64,000 nucleotides of DNA from CAZPMC01 sp964587755 (GCA_964587755.1 CAZPMC010000002.1:62001-126000); one strand, 5' to 3'; positions 33,178 through 42,899 are shown, counted from the stretch's first letter. Made by a program: numbers and translations. Notes: generated by a model not told the origin, from the letters alone.

Positions 33178-34504
33178 CCCTCTTCAAATTTGCAAACTTA
33201 GTATATTCACCAAACCATCTAAGTTCTACTGTACCTGTAGAGCCATTTCTGTGTTTTGCAATTATTACCTCAGCAATATTTTTCTTTTCTGTTTCAGGGT
33301 TGTAATAATCATCTCTGTAAAGAAACATAACTATATCCGCATCCTGCTCAATAGCTCCTGATTCTCTAAGGTCACTTAGCATCGGTCTGTGATCTTGCCT
33401 TGATTCGGGGCCACGGCTTAACTGAGATAAAGTAACAACCGGTACATTAAGCTCCTTTGCTAAAATCTTTAAAGATCTGGAAATCTCCGATACCTCCTGT
33501 TGTCTGTTCTCCACTCTTCCCCTGCCCTGCATAAGCTGGAGATAGTCGATTACCACAAGTCCGAGATTTTTTTCAAGCTTAAGCCTTCTGCATTTTGCCC
33601 TTATATCCATAACAGTTATACCAGGTGTATCGTCGATGTATATGGGAGCTTCCGAAAGGGGTGCTAATGCCTGGGCGATTTTATTCCAGTCATCATCTGA
33701 AAGCTTCCCGGTTCTCATTTTATGACTGTCCACCATTACTTCGCTGCACAGCATTCTGTTGACAAGCTGATCCTTTGACATTTCAAGGTTAAATATAGCT
33801 ACAGGCACCCTCTTTTGTACAGCTGCATACTGTGCTATATTAAGCCCCATAGCTGTTTTTCCCATGCCCGGTCTTGCCGCTATCAATATAAGGTCCGAGT
33901 TTTGGAGTCCGGCAGTTTTTAAATCCAAGTCGGTAAAGCCTGTTGGAATGCCGGTTATATAACCTTTACTGTTATATAGCTCCTCAAGGCGGTTAAAGGT
34001 CTCCAGTAAAACATCCTTAATATGAGTAAAGCCTTGAGTGCCTCTTTTTTGAAGTATATCAAAAATGCTCTTCTCAGCCTTGTCCAGCACATATACCGCA
34101 TCTTCCGAAGCATCATAGCTTATTTGAGAAATTTCCGCTGCAGCTTTTATCAATTTTCTAAGTAAGGATTTCTCCTCGACAATTTTAGTGTAATATTTGG
34201 CGTTGGCAGTGGTAGGTACAGAATTTGTAATGCTTGAAAGGTATTCAAGGCCTCCCACATTCTCAAGAGTACCCCTCACCTGTAATTGCTCTGAGACCGT
34301 AATAATATCGATAGATGCAGCCTTCTCAGAGAGGTCTATTATGGCCTCACATATTTCCCTGTGGTCAGGTCTGTAAAAATCCTCACCTTTGATAAGCTCC
34401 AATACCGACGGTATTACATCCGGATCCAAAATCATGCACCCGAGTACTGCCTGTTCCGCTTCAATATTGTGTGGAGGTATTTTTCCAATTGAACTTATAT
34501 CCAC
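33164..34504 (-). CDS. dnaB: replicative DNA helicase DnaB/DnaC
   Basis: The hexameric replication-fork helicase, 446 residues. N-terminal domain: PPHNIEAEQAVLGCMI. Motor domain: Walker A AARPGMGKTAMGLN, Walker B VVIDYLQLMQG, and SDLRESGAIEQDADIVMF. A GTG at 34504 has GAAGGGG eight bases before it and gives the usual N-terminus; the longest frame adds seven residues from a TTG with no site of its own. It sits between rplI and tilS, as in many Firmicutes. Confidence 0.96.
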   Translation of the reverse strand: MDISSIGKIPPHNIEAEQAVLGCMILDPDVIPSVLELIKGEDFYRPDHREICEAIIDLSEKAASIDIITVSEQLQVRGTLENVGGLEYLSSITNSVPTTANAKYYTKIVEEKSLLRKLIKAAAEISQISYDASEDAVYVLDKAEKSIFDILQKRGTQGFTHIKDVLLETFNRLEELYNSKGYITGIPTGFTDLDLKTAGLQNSDLILIAARPGMGKTAMGLNIAQYAAVQKRVPVAIFNLEMSKDQLVNRMLCSEVMVDSHKMRTGKLSDDDWNKIAQALAPLSEAPIYIDDTPGITVMDIRAKCRRLKLEKNLGLVVIDYLQLMQGRGRVENRQQEVSEISRSLKILAKELNVPVVTLSQLSRGPESRQDHRPMLSDLRESGAIEQDADIVMFLYRDDYYNPETEKKNIAEVIIAKHRNGSTGTVELRWFGEYTKFANLKRDDYR

Positions 34505-34527
34505 AATCAGGGCCCCTTCCAGCAAAA

Positions 34528-34974
34528 TTATTCCTGAACAATTTTAACGGTAAGCGTACCGCTGACTTCCGGATAAAGCTTAACCTCTACCTGTGTTTCA
34601 CCAAGTGTTTTAATAGTGTCAGGCAACACAAACTTTTTCTTGTCAATATCAATATTAAAATCACTCTTCAATTTGTCAGCGATGTCTTTGTTTGTTATTG
34701 AGCCGAAAAGCTTGCCGTTTTCTCCTGCTTTTGATTTAATTACAACGGTTGTCTCCTTTAGCTTCCCCGCAAGCTCTTTGGCATGAGCCAGCTCCCTTTC
34801 TCTTTTCGCACTTTCGGACGCCTTTTTACTTTTCATATCGTTTATATTGCTGGCATTTGCTTCAACTGCCAAGCCTCTGGGTAAAAGAAAATTTCTTGCA
34901 TAACCGTCTTTAACTTCGACCATATCCTCTTTCTTGCCCAATCCTTTTACATCCTGCTTTAAAATAACTTTCAT
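34528..34974 (-). CDS. rplI: 50S ribosomal protein L9
   Basis: Large-subunit protein of 148 residues, the standard length when started at ATG 34974 (MKVILKQDVKGLGKK). The long connecting helix and the C-terminal rRNA-binding domain (GKLFGSITNKDIAD) are evident. The longer frame to 35037 reaches into the end of gdpP and lacks homology. It follows gdpP and precedes dnaB, the classic gdpP-rplI-dnaB run. Confidence 0.97.
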   Translation of the reverse strand: MKVILKQDVKGLGKKEDMVEVKDGYARNFLLPRGLAVEANASNINDMKSKKASESAKRERELAHAKELAGKLKETTVVIKSKAGENGKLFGSITNKDIADKLKSDFNIDIDKKKFVLPDTIKTLGETQVEVKLYPEVSGTLTVKIVQE

Positions 34975-35011
34975 ATAAACCTCCCCAAACGGACCCGCAG
35001 GTCTGTAATTT

Positions 35012-37012
35012 TTATGTGTTAGTCTTACTCTGTTCATTTATATATTCTATTATAGCATATTCCAACTTCTCTTTAGCCTTATCTATATCAATTCCGGCAA
35101 GCTGGGCACCCGCCACTGTTAAATGGCCGCCCCCGCCTAGTTTCTCAAGTATCATCTGAACATTAATATCGCCAAGTGACCTTCCGCTTATATATACCTC
35201 GTCACCTGTATCAGACAACACAAATGCCGCATTTATTCCCGAAAGGTTAAGCAGCTCATCTGCCGCCTTGGCAGCTATTAACTGGGAATTCTTCATTCCC
35301 GGCGGGCAAAATGAAATAGCGATATCAGGGCTAATCATCTCTGCGCTCTTAACAACAGAAGAAATATTTGAGTATGTTTCAAGGTCATTTTGGAAAAGCT
35401 GCTTGACGGCTACCGTATCTACGCCATGCCTTTTAAGGTATGATGCAGCCTCGAATGTTCTCACTCCGGTCTTAAACGTAAAGTTCTTCGTATCTATCAC
35501 TATTCCCGCATAGAGGGCCTCGGCCTCTATTGGCGTAAGCTTCAGCTTTTCATCTATGTATTGGAGCAGCTCTGTTACAAGCTCGCAGGTGGAAGATGCA
35601 TATGTTTCCTGATAGATCAGGACAGTATCCTGTATATAATCTGCACCTCTTCTGTGATGGTCAATCACTACCACCTGTCCGGCAATGTCAACAAGCTCCG
35701 GAATCTCGGTAAAGGCAGCTCTGTGCGTATCAACAACAATGAGCAGAGTCTTTTCATCAACCATGTCAACAGCTTCATTTCTACCGACAAACAACCCTTC
35801 GTAATCTCCGCTTTTGGCTATCATTGACATAAGGTTTTCTATGGTGTGATTTATCTTATTTAAAACAATATATGCATCCTTACCTCTGCTTTTAGCCACC
35901 CTGAACAATCCCATAGCAGCGCCCAGTGAATCTATGTCAGCATTTTCATGCCCCATTATGAGTACCGAAGAGGATTGGTCCACCAGCTCCCTAAGGGCAT
36001 ATGCAATAACCCTCGCCTTTACCTTAGTCCTTTTTTCCAGTTCTCTTGTCTTTCCTCCAAAAAAGCTAAAGCTGTCACCGTTTTTAACAACCACCTGATC
36101 TCCGCCCCGGCCTAAGGCCACATCAATTGCCGCCGCTGCATATTGGAAGCTTTCAGCAGGGGTTTTCCCGCTAAATCCAAATCCAAGACTCAACGTTACA
36201 GGAATTTTGTTCCCTACGTTTATTTCCTTTATGCTGTCAAGTATTTCAAACTTCTTTTCTTCCAGCTCTCTCATGTATTTGTATTCAAATAGGAATATGT
36301 ACTTATCTCTTTCATATTTTTTAATAATACCGCCGGTAAATGACAACCATGAGATAATCTTTTTATCTATCTCAGCCAGAATCTGCGGTCTGGCGGAATC
36401 ATCCATGCTTTGCATAAGGTCTTCGTAGTTATCTATAAGAATAATCCCCGACGCAATTTTTTCGTCTGCGTACGTTTTCTTCAGCATAACAAGCTCTGTA
36501 ATATCAATAAAATACAGAATCAGTATGGGCTTTTTATTAGTACTTTCGTATCCGGTATAATTGCATAGTACCTGATAATACTTCCCGTTTAATTCAACCT
36601 GTTTAACCAAGGTTTCTTCATTACTTTTATCCTTATCGTTAATCTCATCGGCAAAGCTCCTTATTAGCCCTTCACTAACATCCTTCTGCTCCATATTCCT
36701 TTTAAATGAGGAGTTATACCATATGATTGTGCCATCAGGCTCAGTCACTACCAAAGGCATCGGGAAGTTTAAAAGGGTATCCTTTGTAGCCGTATCAATA
36801 TTAAAATTCAGGTTCTCAATATAACTTACTATTTTTTCTTTTCTCTTATAATTGGACCTTATATAGTAAAAAACTAGAACTGCAAATAACAGCAATCCTG
36901 GAATGGCAAAAAGAGGCTCCAGGACAGTTATAATACCCAAAAGAAACAATATGACCCACAGGTAATAACTATCACGCGGTATAAAAAGACCAAGATTTTT
37001 TTTGCTTTTCAT
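35012..37012 (-). CDS. gdpP: c-di-AMP phosphodiesterase GdpP
   Basis: A 666-residue membrane protein that hydrolyses c-di-AMP, linked to wall and osmotic homeostasis. In order: two N-terminal membrane segments (residues ~15-50), a PAS-like domain ([17 protein letters not shown]), a degenerate GGDEF domain (no GGDEF motif; [10 protein letters not shown] at the equivalent place), then a DHH domain with [20 protein letters not shown] and VIDHHRRG, and a DHHA1 domain ending [12 protein letters not shown]. All metal-binding Asp and His residues are present. Start ATG shares one base with the upstream MazG-like gene's stop. Confidence 0.95.
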   Translation of the reverse strand: MKSKKNLGLFIPRDSYYLWVILFLLGIITVLEPLFAIPGLLLFAVLVFYYIRSNYKRKEKIVSYIENLNFNIDTATKDTLLNFPMPLVVTEPDGTIIWYNSSFKRNMEQKDVSEGLIRSFADEINDKDKSNEETLVKQVELNGKYYQVLCNYTGYESTNKKPILILYFIDITELVMLKKTYADEKIASGIILIDNYEDLMQSMDDSARPQILAEIDKKIISWLSFTGGIIKKYERDKYIFLFEYKYMRELEEKKFEILDSIKEINVGNKIPVTLSLGFGFSGKTPAESFQYAAAAIDVALGRGGDQVVVKNGDSFSFFGGKTRELEKRTKVKARVIAYALRELVDQSSSVLIMGHENADIDSLGAAMGLFRVAKSRGKDAYIVLNKINHTIENLMSMIAKSGDYEGLFVGRNEAVDMVDEKTLLIVVDTHRAAFTEIPELVDIAGQVVVIDHHRRGADYIQDTVLIYQETYASSTCELVTELLQYIDEKLKLTPIEAEALYAGIVIDTKNFTFKTGVRTFEAASYLKRHGVDTVAVKQLFQNDLETYSNISSVVKSAEMISPDIAISFCPPGMKNSQLIAAKAADELLNLSGINAAFVLSDTGDEVYISGRSLGDINVQMILEKLGGGGHLTVAGAQLAGIDIDKAKEKLEYAIIEYINEQSKTNT

Positions 37013-37359
37013 TAGCGCTCCTTTCTTCTAAAGCTACCCAAATGTCGGGACAGTTCGGACAGATCACCGTAATATTTCTCCACATCGTTATTTTCAACAA
37101 GTCCTAGCTTCACCTTTCCGTGAATTTTAAGCTCTATGGCATTGTAACTGACCCCCAGGCGTTTGCCCAAAAGGTAACTGATAAGAATGATATTTGAGAG
37201 CATATCGGAAACCGCCTCATGCATCTCCTCCCGTGCTCCCCCTGCCAACGCCCTGAACAGACTTGCCAGATCCGTCAGCAGTTCACTTTTCAGCCATTCA
37301 ATAATCTTAATATTTCTCGTTATATCAATCTCTTTTTCTTGTACAGCCAAACCCTTCAC
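37012..37359 (-). CDS. MazG-like family protein
   Basis: A 115-residue helical protein of the MazG-like group common in Firmicutes just upstream of gdp[41 protein letters not shown] is the helical core; the E-x3-D pattern (EEMHEAVSD) recalls the metal-binding helix of MazG nucleotide pyrophosphohydrolases, but the catalytic set looks incomplete. A role in nucleotide-pool quality control is therefore only possible. The frame starts with GTG at 37359, and a TTG nine bases inside is an alternative. Confidence 0.75.
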   Translation of the reverse strand: MKGLAVQEKEIDITRNIKIIEWLKSELLTDLASLFRALAGGAREEMHEAVSDMLSNIILISYLLGKRLGVSYNAIELKIHGKVKLGLVENNDVEKYYGDLSELSRHLGSFRRKER

Positions 37360-37471
37360 CCCACTTAAGACTCTCGTTAAAAAAAGAAATATTTCCTTTT
37401 TAATTATAACACAGGGCGTCTGTCATTTTGTTCCATTTCCCATAAGCTCATTGCTTCCTGCTGGGTTTACA

Positions 37472-38296
37472 CTATGAGCTCACTGGGTACGAACCCAGGA
37501 ACTTATAAAATGATGTCTTTCTTTTTACCATCGCTAAAGCATCTCTCAGGTCGTCATCATCCTTATGACCCGAAAGATCAACAAAAAATATGTAACTGCC
37601 AAGCTTGTTTTTCGCCGGTCTTGATTCTATGCGGCTAAGATTTATATCCCATAAATTAAAAATCTCCAATATCTTATAAAGACTGCCTGGCTTATCCTCA
37701 GTGGAAAATACGATTGAGGTTTTGTCTTTTCCGGTCCTCTCATTATCCTCACGGGCAACTACTATAAATCTGGTTGTGTTATTATCAAAATCCTGTATGT
37801 CCTGTTGAGCAATTTCCATGTCATACGCCTTTGCAGCTTCAAATGATCCTATTGCAGCACTATCGCCTTTTCCCTTCGATACCTCTTCTGCTGCCGATGC
37901 TGTACTGTCTGTAGCCTTAATTATTGCGTCAGGAAAGTGCTTTGATAAAAATCTTCTGCACTGACCCAGAGGCTGCGGGTGTGAAAGCACAGTTTTTACC
38001 GCGGATAAATTTGTCCCCTTCTTAACCAGTAAATGCTCACGGATAGGAATAAGCAGCTCTGCCTTAATCCGCAAATCATTTTCCAGTGCAATAATATCCA
38101 TGGTTGCATTGATAGCACCCTCAATAGAGTTTTCAATCGGTACAACTGCCTCATCTATTATGCGCATGTCAACCGCTTCCAAAATCTCACTGATTGAAAG
38201 AAACTCCCTTGGAGTATATTCCATGTCTTTTGCATATTTTAAAAGAGCCTCTTGAGAAAAAGTCCCTCTAGGCCCCAAGTAACCAATTTTAAGCAT
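37472..38296 (-). CDS. pheA: prephenate dehydratase
   Basis: Converts prephenate to phenylpyruvate, the last committed step to phenylalanine. 274 residues: catalytic domain with IGYLGPRGTFSQEALL, the VVPIENSIEGAINATMD element with catalytic residues, and DNNTTRFIVVAR (TRF), then a C-terminal ACT domain (TSIVFSTEDKPGSLYKIL and the LSRIESRPAKNKLGSY Phe-binding segment), so feedback inhibition is expected. GATGAGG lies five bases before the ATG, and a good sigmaA promoter is found 60 bases upstream. Confidence 0.96.
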   Translation of the reverse strand: MLKIGYLGPRGTFSQEALLKYAKDMEYTPREFLSISEILEAVDMRIIDEAVVPIENSIEGAINATMDIIALENDLRIKAELLIPIREHLLVKKGTNLSAVKTVLSHPQPLGQCRRFLSKHFPDAIIKATDSTASAAEEVSKGKGDSAAIGSFEAAKAYDMEIAQQDIQDFDNNTTRFIVVAREDNERTGKDKTSIVFSTEDKPGSLYKILEIFNLWDINLSRIESRPAKNKLGSYIFFVDLSGHKDDDDLRDALAMVKRKTSFYKFLGSYPVSS

Positions 38297-38355
38297 TAAA
38301 CCTCATCCAACTTTCCCGAATATGTCTTGCCCGGTCTAATAGTATAAGTATATAT

Positions 38356-38384
38356 ATAATACCATTTAAAAAGCGTTTTTCCAA
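38356..38384 (-). promoter_or_regulatory. sigmaA-type promoter of pheA
   Basis: TTGGAA (38379-38384), a 17-base spacer and TATTAT (38356-38361) on the minus strand, 60 bases before the pheA start. I saw no T-box or leader peptide between them. Confidence 0.7.
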
Positions 38385-38471
38385 CATGAACCCACTGTGT
38401 AAAAACGCAAAATTTATTTTTTGTTTGGGAAAATTGTTGTTTAATAGCTAAAACCCCGGGTATATATTCAG

Positions 38472-38652
38472 TACAATCACAGTGATTGAAAAATACCGGT
38501 AGGGAATGAATCCAAAGGGATGTAGCAATGAACGGATTATCAGTCCTAGGTAAGAAAGTAAGGGGATTAGTAATTGGATCAAGCCCATCAGTATGACTGC
38601 TCCATAAGAGCAGGGAAACGGTCGGATTAAATAGTTATTTATCCGACCGTTT
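38472..38652 (+). ncRNA. candidate structured small RNA, family not recognised
   Basis: The 406 bases between pheA and rpsR hold no gene I can support, but look structured. A TTGTTT (38437-38442), 18-base spacer and TATATA (38461-38466) could start a plus-strand transcript near 38472. It would end at the 12-bp stem at 38616-38652, giving about 180 nt. Inside are a 6-bp hairpin CTGCTC/GAGCAG (38597-38613), the inverted repeat CAATCAC/GTGATTG (38474-38488), and purine-rich single-strand-like stretches. I could not match it to a known riboswitch, 6S, SRP, tmRNA or RNase P core. The strand is uncertain, and it could instead be a 3' UTR of the rpsR operon. Confidence 0.3.
38616..38652. terminator. 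strong stem-loop downstream of rpsR, possibly bidirectional
   Basis: A perfect 12-bp stem (38616-38627 with 38641-38652) has a 13-base A/T loop. Both outer flanks are T-poor (TTTCTTG on the plus strand, TTTCCC on the minus), so efficiency is uncertain in either direction. It would end the rpsF-ssb-rpsR transcript on the minus strand. Confidence 0.65.
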
Positions 38653-38702
38653 CTTGCGTTTCTAATATATAACCGGTATTTGTAACTTTCTTTCCGGCTC
38701 AA

Positions 38703-38993
38703 CTAATCAGCAGTGTATGGTAATAGAGCTATAACTCTGGCTCTTTTAATAGCCATTGTCAGCTGACGCTGATGCTTTGCACAGCAGCCTGAAATCCTTC
38801 TGGGCAGAATCTTTCCTCTCTCGGAAATATACTTTCTAAGCTTTACAACTTCCTTGTAATCTATATCAGTAACCTTATCTACACAGAATGCGCAAACTTT
38901 TCTTTTTGCTCTTCTTATTCTCATGCCGCCTCTGCCTTCGCCTCTGTCGTAAGAATCTCTGTTGCCCCTATTTTCTTTCTTTGTACTTGACAT
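38703..38993 (-). CDS. rpsR: 30S ribosomal protein S18
   Basis: Small-subunit protein of 96 residues. A charged, Gly/Arg-rich N-terminal extension precedes the conserved core [34 protein letters not shown] and [18 protein letters not shown]. Two cysteine pairs (CAFC and GCCAKH) are kept, a form that can bind zinc. It is the last gene of rpsF-ssb-rpsR, an order conserved widely in bacteria, and is followed by a stem-loop. Confidence 0.97.
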   Translation of the reverse strand: MSSTKKENRGNRDSYDRGEGRGGMRIRRAKRKVCAFCVDKVTDIDYKEVVKLRKYISERGKILPRRISGCCAKHQRQLTMAIKRARVIALLPYTAD

Positions 38994-39029
38994 ATAACAC
39001 GCCTCCTTTCTCGTAAGGTACTCGGCTTA

Positions 39030-39473
39030 TCAAAAGGGGAGTTCGTCGTCTTCATCTAGTGGATAAAAACCGCCTTCAGGCTGACCTGCGCCATAATCCT
39101 GGCCTGTCCCTCCGGAAGCGGGCGCTCTATATGAAGAAGCGCTGCTCTCACTTCTGCGGCTCTCAGCAAAATAAACTTCATCGGTGATAACCTCTGTGAT
39201 ATAATGCCTTTTACCCTCACTATCATCCCATGTCCTGTTTTGTAAGCTGCCTACAACAACTACCTTCTGTCCTTTGGTAAAATACTTGCTGCAGAATTCA
39301 GCTTGCTTTCTCCATGCAACAATATTAAAAAAGTCCGCTTGCCTTTCTTCCCCTTCCCTGGCAAATCTTCTGTCTACGGCAAGAGAAAAGCTGCAAACCG
39401 CTGTATTATTGGTGCTGGTGTATCTAAGCTCAGGATCCTTTGTCAACCTTCCCATTAAAATAACCTTATTCAT
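39030..39473 (-). CDS. ssb: single-stranded DNA-binding protein
   Basis: A 147-residue SSB: OB-fold N-terminal two thirds (NKVILMGRLTKDPELRYT, FFNIVAWRKQAEFC, GSLQNRTW), a flexible Gly/Ser/Gln-rich linker, and the acidic tip DEDDELPF that recruits repair and replication proteins. It lies between rpsF and rpsR with nine bases to rpsF. Confidence 0.97.
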   Translation of the reverse strand: MNKVILMGRLTKDPELRYTSTNNTAVCSFSLAVDRRFAREGEERQADFFNIVAWRKQAEFCSKYFTKGQKVVVVGSLQNRTWDDSEGKRHYITEVITDEVYFAESRRSESSASSYRAPASGGTGQDYGAGQPEGGFYPLDEDDELPF

Positions 39474-39482
39474 ACGCTCACC

Positions 39483-39770
39483 TTACTTTTCTTTATTAAT
39501 AACCATATACTTGAGAATACCATCTGTAATCTTGAAAATTCTTTCAAGCTCACGGGGGAAATCAGGTTCCGAACTAAAATTGGCAAGAACATAATAGCCT
39601 TCACTCTTATCATTGATTAAGTAGGCTAACTTTCTTTTTCCCCATTCATCGATGCTTTCTAATTGAGCTGAAGTTTCAAGCAGGCTCTTAAATTTTTCTA
39701 CAAGTGCCTGTATGTTCTCCTCGCCAATGTCAGAATCGATGATAAATATACATTCATATTTTTTCACCAT
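39483..39770 (-). CDS. rpsF: 30S ribosomal protein S6
   Basis: Small-subunit protein of 95 residues that pairs with S18. YECIFIIDSDIGEENIQALV at the start and WGKRKLAYLINDKSEGYYVL are characteristic. First gene of the rpsF-ssb-rpsR unit; the 74 bases upstream hold no clear promoter. Confidence 0.97.
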   Translation of the reverse strand: MVKKYECIFIIDSDIGEENIQALVEKFKSLLETSAQLESIDEWGKRKLAYLINDKSEGYYVLANFSSEPDFPRELERIFKITDGILKYMVINKEK

Positions 39771-39844
39771 TAGACTATCACCTCCTTCTGGACTGAACGG
39801 CCCTGTAACTATGTACAGAGCAAGGATACCGAGAAGTTATTTTA

Positions 39845-40150
39845 TCATAACAATATTAATTGTGCAAGCAAAAACAGCAAAATTACAAATGATGAAATCA
39901 GCAGGATGTTTATTACGTAATTGACTGTGAACACTGAATTGAAGCCTCTTCTACCTTTTGCTTTCTCCTTGCCGCTGGTAACTGCAAGTCCGTTTTCCTT
40001 TATATATCGGTCTATAATAGCCTGGGCTTCCTTTAATATAAAATCTCCCTCTCCTTTTGGTTCTCTTCGTAAAATGAATATTGCTTCCTCAATAAGATTT
40101 GATTTAATATTCTTAATTACAACAATTCTTTTTGTATCATTAGCTGCCAT
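39845..40150 (-). CDS. small C-tail-anchored membrane protein, unknown function
   Basis: A 101-residue protein: a basic N-terminal soluble part (AANDTKRIVVIKNIKSNLIEEAIFIL, then EAQAIIDRYIKENG) and one C-terminal membrane segment (NILLISSFVILLFLLAQLIL), so it is probably tail-anchored with its N-terminus in the cytoplasm. I recognise no domain. Start ATG 40150 has GGAGG five bases upstream; the longest frame to 40168 adds six residues without a site. It lies upstream of rpsF and downstream of spoIIE in the same direction and may be co-transcribed with rpsF. Confidence 0.7.
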   Translation of the reverse strand: MAANDTKRIVVIKNIKSNLIEEAIFILRREPKGEGDFILKEAQAIIDRYIKENGLAVTSGKEKAKGRRGFNSVFTVNYVINILLISSFVILLFLLAQLILL

Positions 40151-40254
40151 ATGATCCTCCGCAAACAATACTTCACTTATAGTTTGCGATGTAAATATAG
40201 TTTTATACAGATATTTCCCAATAAGTCTTAAAAATTCCTGACTAATTTATACTA

Positions 40255-42651
40255 TTAAAGCTTCCTCCAAACCTTAGCCACAAGTACAGTCAAATCATCA
40301 CAGGGTTTATTTTGGCAGCACTTATCAGCCTCTTCTATTATGCTGTCCGCCACCTTTTGAGGATTGAGGCAATCAATCTGTTGTATAAATTTCATCAGAC
40401 TTCGCTCTCCCGGCAATTCACCGGCAAAGCTGTCAATAATGCCGTCGGTCACCATAATAATCATGTCCCCCGCTCCCACGTGCCTCCGGGCTAATTCTGC
40501 ATCTATACCAGGCAGAATTCCTGCAGGCAGCGTTGCAGCCCTGATAATCTCTGCTTTATCTGCTCTTTTTATATATGTAGGCGCAGCCCCGATTTTAACA
40601 AATTCCACCTCTCCACTAAACAAATCTATTATTGACATATCTATTGAGCACGATAAATGCTCGCTCGATTTGAGCACAAGAGCGGAGTTAACAAGATTTA
40701 CAGCCATTTCCTTATCAAACCCGGACTCAAAAAAGCTCTCCAGCATGTTAACAACAGCCTTACTCTGAGCCGCTGCACCGTACCCTGTCCCCATACCATC
40801 ACTTAATGCCAGCGTATGTTTCCCGTTTTCGCCATTCATAAATGTAAAGCTGTCTCCGGAAATGTCACTTCCATACTTAGGCAGCCTTGCTATACCTGTT
40901 GAAATCCTCAGATTCTCCGCTTCAATCAGCTTAACGCTGCAGCTTCCGTCCCGCTCCTTAGCACAATCTTCGTTAACCCGCACCAATTTTTTGCCAACAG
41001 CCTCCGATGCCACTCTTTCAATAACACTGATGCAGACCCTTGCTCCGCCGCATCCATTATGAAGCACACTGACCTCATACTTTTCCCAGTTGTTTTTATA
41101 TACAATAACCTCTTTGACCTTTATCCTCATATGGTGAAGGGCGGCTGCTATCTCATCCTCTAACGGCGCCAGAAAGTTGACCTCTGTATTTATTTCACCT
41201 GCAAGAGTAGAGATAACTCTTGACATTCCTTCAAACTGCCTGCTTATAACAGTTCTGCTTTCATCCAGTTTGCTCTTCCAGATCACCCCCACCTTAAACA
41301 GCTCATACATGTTGTTTACTGCATTAACAAAATCACTTATTCTTGCGCACCTTTCTAAAAAATAGTCCGGGATATCACTTTCCTCAACTCTTCCCTTAGC
41401 TTCCAGCTTCTCAACTATTTTAAACATAACCTGGTAGGTGTCATAAAAATTGCGCTCCCAGCAGTGTAGGCACGAGCCGCAGTCACTGCATATCCTGTCG
41501 GCAACCCTGTCAAACAGTACATTTATATCTTGCTTGCCGGCAGTTGTTTTAGTCTCTGATATTTCCACAAATGTTTTTGCCATCTCACTAAAAGCTCTTG
41601 AGAACCTTCTTAACTTTTCTACCGTAATATCCTTTATTCTTCGTGAATATGCAATTCTGCCGGTGGGGAGTACAAAATCCCGCATAAATGGGTTTGTCAA
41701 TATCTCGATGAGCTTTCTTGGCAAAATGAAAAATATTATGGTACCGGCGATAATTTCCCTTAAATAAAGAGTGACCTCAACTGCACCATTTAAATATGCA
41801 GACAAAATCATGCTACCCATTATGAAGCCAAGAGCAGAACCAACTCTTCCTAAATTCCTGAGCATCCCGGACAGCATACCGCACAAAGCATAAGAACCTG
41901 TAATTGCAGGTGTCGCTCCCGGGGATATGCTTGTAATAAGGCCTATAGCGCAGCCAGCAGCCGCACCGACTCCGGCACCGCATTTAGAGCTCAAAATCAG
42001 AAGCAATACAACACAAATAGTGTTTCTGATAGATACACCCAATATATGAACTGTGCCTATTCCTGATAACACCAGTGTGGCTGTTACCGCTACCGATATT
42101 GCTTCTTCACCTGCCAGCAATGCCCTTTTAACCGTACCTGTCATAATAGGCACAGAATATCTGAATATAAAGTAAAGAACAAAAGATATAAATGAGCTGA
42201 AAATAGCCCTTAAAACATCATAAAGCAAGTACCCTCTTAAGCCTGCCAAAATAATCTGGGGCAAAAACATTGAAAAAAACACTAAAGATGCAGTCTTTAT
42301 ATTTGGTCTTTCATTAATTTGCTTGAATGGAATACTCAATAAACTGAAGGTAAACATACTGGCTGCATTTATATATATAGCCTCAGGCGTGCCGTTTACA
42401 GATGTGCCAATTAAAACGGATAAGGCTGTCAGAAGCCATATGCCGTAGTTGCCGTATGTTGCAGCAAAAAAAGCAACCCCGAAGGGAAGCGTTCCGGCAG
42501 CTATATTACTGTTTCCAAGAAGAAATGCTGAAATTAGAATAAGATAGTTGTTCTGATAAAGAAAAATTTTTTTTAATAAATCAAAAGGGGAACTGCCTTT
42601 ACCTATGCCTTTACCTATGCCTTTACTCATTTGCACAGTAGTAGTTTTCAT
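40255..42651 (-). CDS. spoIIE: stage II sporulation protein E
   Basis: Membrane PP2C-type phosphatase that dephosphorylates SpoIIAA and so activates sigmaF in the forespore; it also acts in polar septum formation. 798 residues: a multi-span N-terminal third (about ten hydrophobic segments between residues 35 and 330), a central regulatory region with a cysteine cluster (CSDCGSCLHCW), and a C-terminal phosphatase with GDSFTFMNGENG, LSDGMGTGYGAAAQS and MIIMVTDGIID (metal-binding Asp residues). GGGAGG lies about nine bases before the ATG. A short in-frame repeat encodes GIGKGIGKG at the N-terminus. A Spo0A-type promoter lies just upstream. Confidence 0.97.
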   Translation of the reverse strand: MKTTTVQMSKGIGKGIGKGSSPFDLLKKIFLYQNNYLILISAFLLGNSNIAAGTLPFGVAFFAATYGNYGIWLLTALSVLIGTSVNGTPEAIYINAASMFTFSLLSIPFKQINERPNIKTASLVFFSMFLPQIILAGLRGYLLYDVLRAIFSSFISFVLYFIFRYSVPIMTGTVKRALLAGEEAISVAVTATLVLSGIGTVHILGVSIRNTICVVLLLILSSKCGAGVGAAAGCAIGLITSISPGATPAITGSYALCGMLSGMLRNLGRVGSALGFIMGSMILSAYLNGAVEVTLYLREIIAGTIIFFILPRKLIEILTNPFMRDFVLPTGRIAYSRRIKDITVEKLRRFSRAFSEMAKTFVEISETKTTAGKQDINVLFDRVADRICSDCGSCLHCWERNFYDTYQVMFKIVEKLEAKGRVEESDIPDYFLERCARISDFVNAVNNMYELFKVGVIWKSKLDESRTVISRQFEGMSRVISTLAGEINTEVNFLAPLEDEIAAALHHMRIKVKEVIVYKNNWEKYEVSVLHNGCGGARVCISVIERVASEAVGKKLVRVNEDCAKERDGSCSVKLIEAENLRISTGIARLPKYGSDISGDSFTFMNGENGKHTLALSDGMGTGYGAAAQSKAVVNMLESFFESGFDKEMAVNLVNSALVLKSSEHLSCSIDMSIIDLFSGEVEFVKIGAAPTYIKRADKAEIIRAATLPAGILPGIDAELARRHVGAGDMIIMVTDGIIDSFAGELPGERSLMKFIQQIDCLNPQKVADSIIEEADKCCQNKPCDDLTVLVAKVWRKL

Positions 42652-42688
42652 CTTTCGTAACCTCCCGCAAGACTAGTAATTAATGAAA

Positions 42689-42721
42689 ATTATAGCTTGC
42701 GGGCGTTAAAAAATTTGTCAA
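42689..42721 (-). promoter_or_regulatory. Spo0A-activated sigmaA promoter of spoIIE
   Basis: TTGACA (42716-42721) and TATAAT (42689-42694) on the minus strand are both perfect, but separated by 21 bases instead of 17. That wide spacing is the mark of Spo0A~P-activated promoters such as spoIIE and spoIIG in Bacillus. The plus-strand TTTGTCAAA (42714-42722) overlapping the -35 is one base from the 0A box TTTGTCGAA. Confidence 0.8.
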
Positions 42722-42858
42722 ATTACACAGATGGCCTTCACACAATGTTTTGACACTTAACTTCAAAATACTGTGCTTTAATGCTTTTATCCAGCTTCGC
42801 TCAAATTAACCACCTAATTTGTCTAAGTTATTCTTTCCATGGTTTATGGAATGATTGG

Positions 42859-42899
42859 GAGAAAAAGGTCGGAATGTTTTTCATCTTTACCTTTTTCTC
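42859..42899 (-). terminator. stem-loop at the end of rsgI
   Basis: An 11-bp perfect stem (42859-42869 with 42889-42899) overlaps the rsgI stop codon. The 3' arm on the minus strand carries TTTTT rather than being followed by it, so it is a probable but not standard terminator. Confidence 0.4.

Noticed and set aside
37378..37405. A/T-rich GAAATATTTC palindrome with T run between pheA and the MazG-like gene
   Set aside because: The stem has only A-T pairs at its centre and is not stable enough to call a terminator.
38448..38702. 84-codon minus-strand open frame with hydrophobic stretches downstream of rpsR
   Set aside because: It reads through both arms of the 12-bp stem-loop at 38616-38652, lacks a ribosome binding site and shows no domain; better explained as non-coding.
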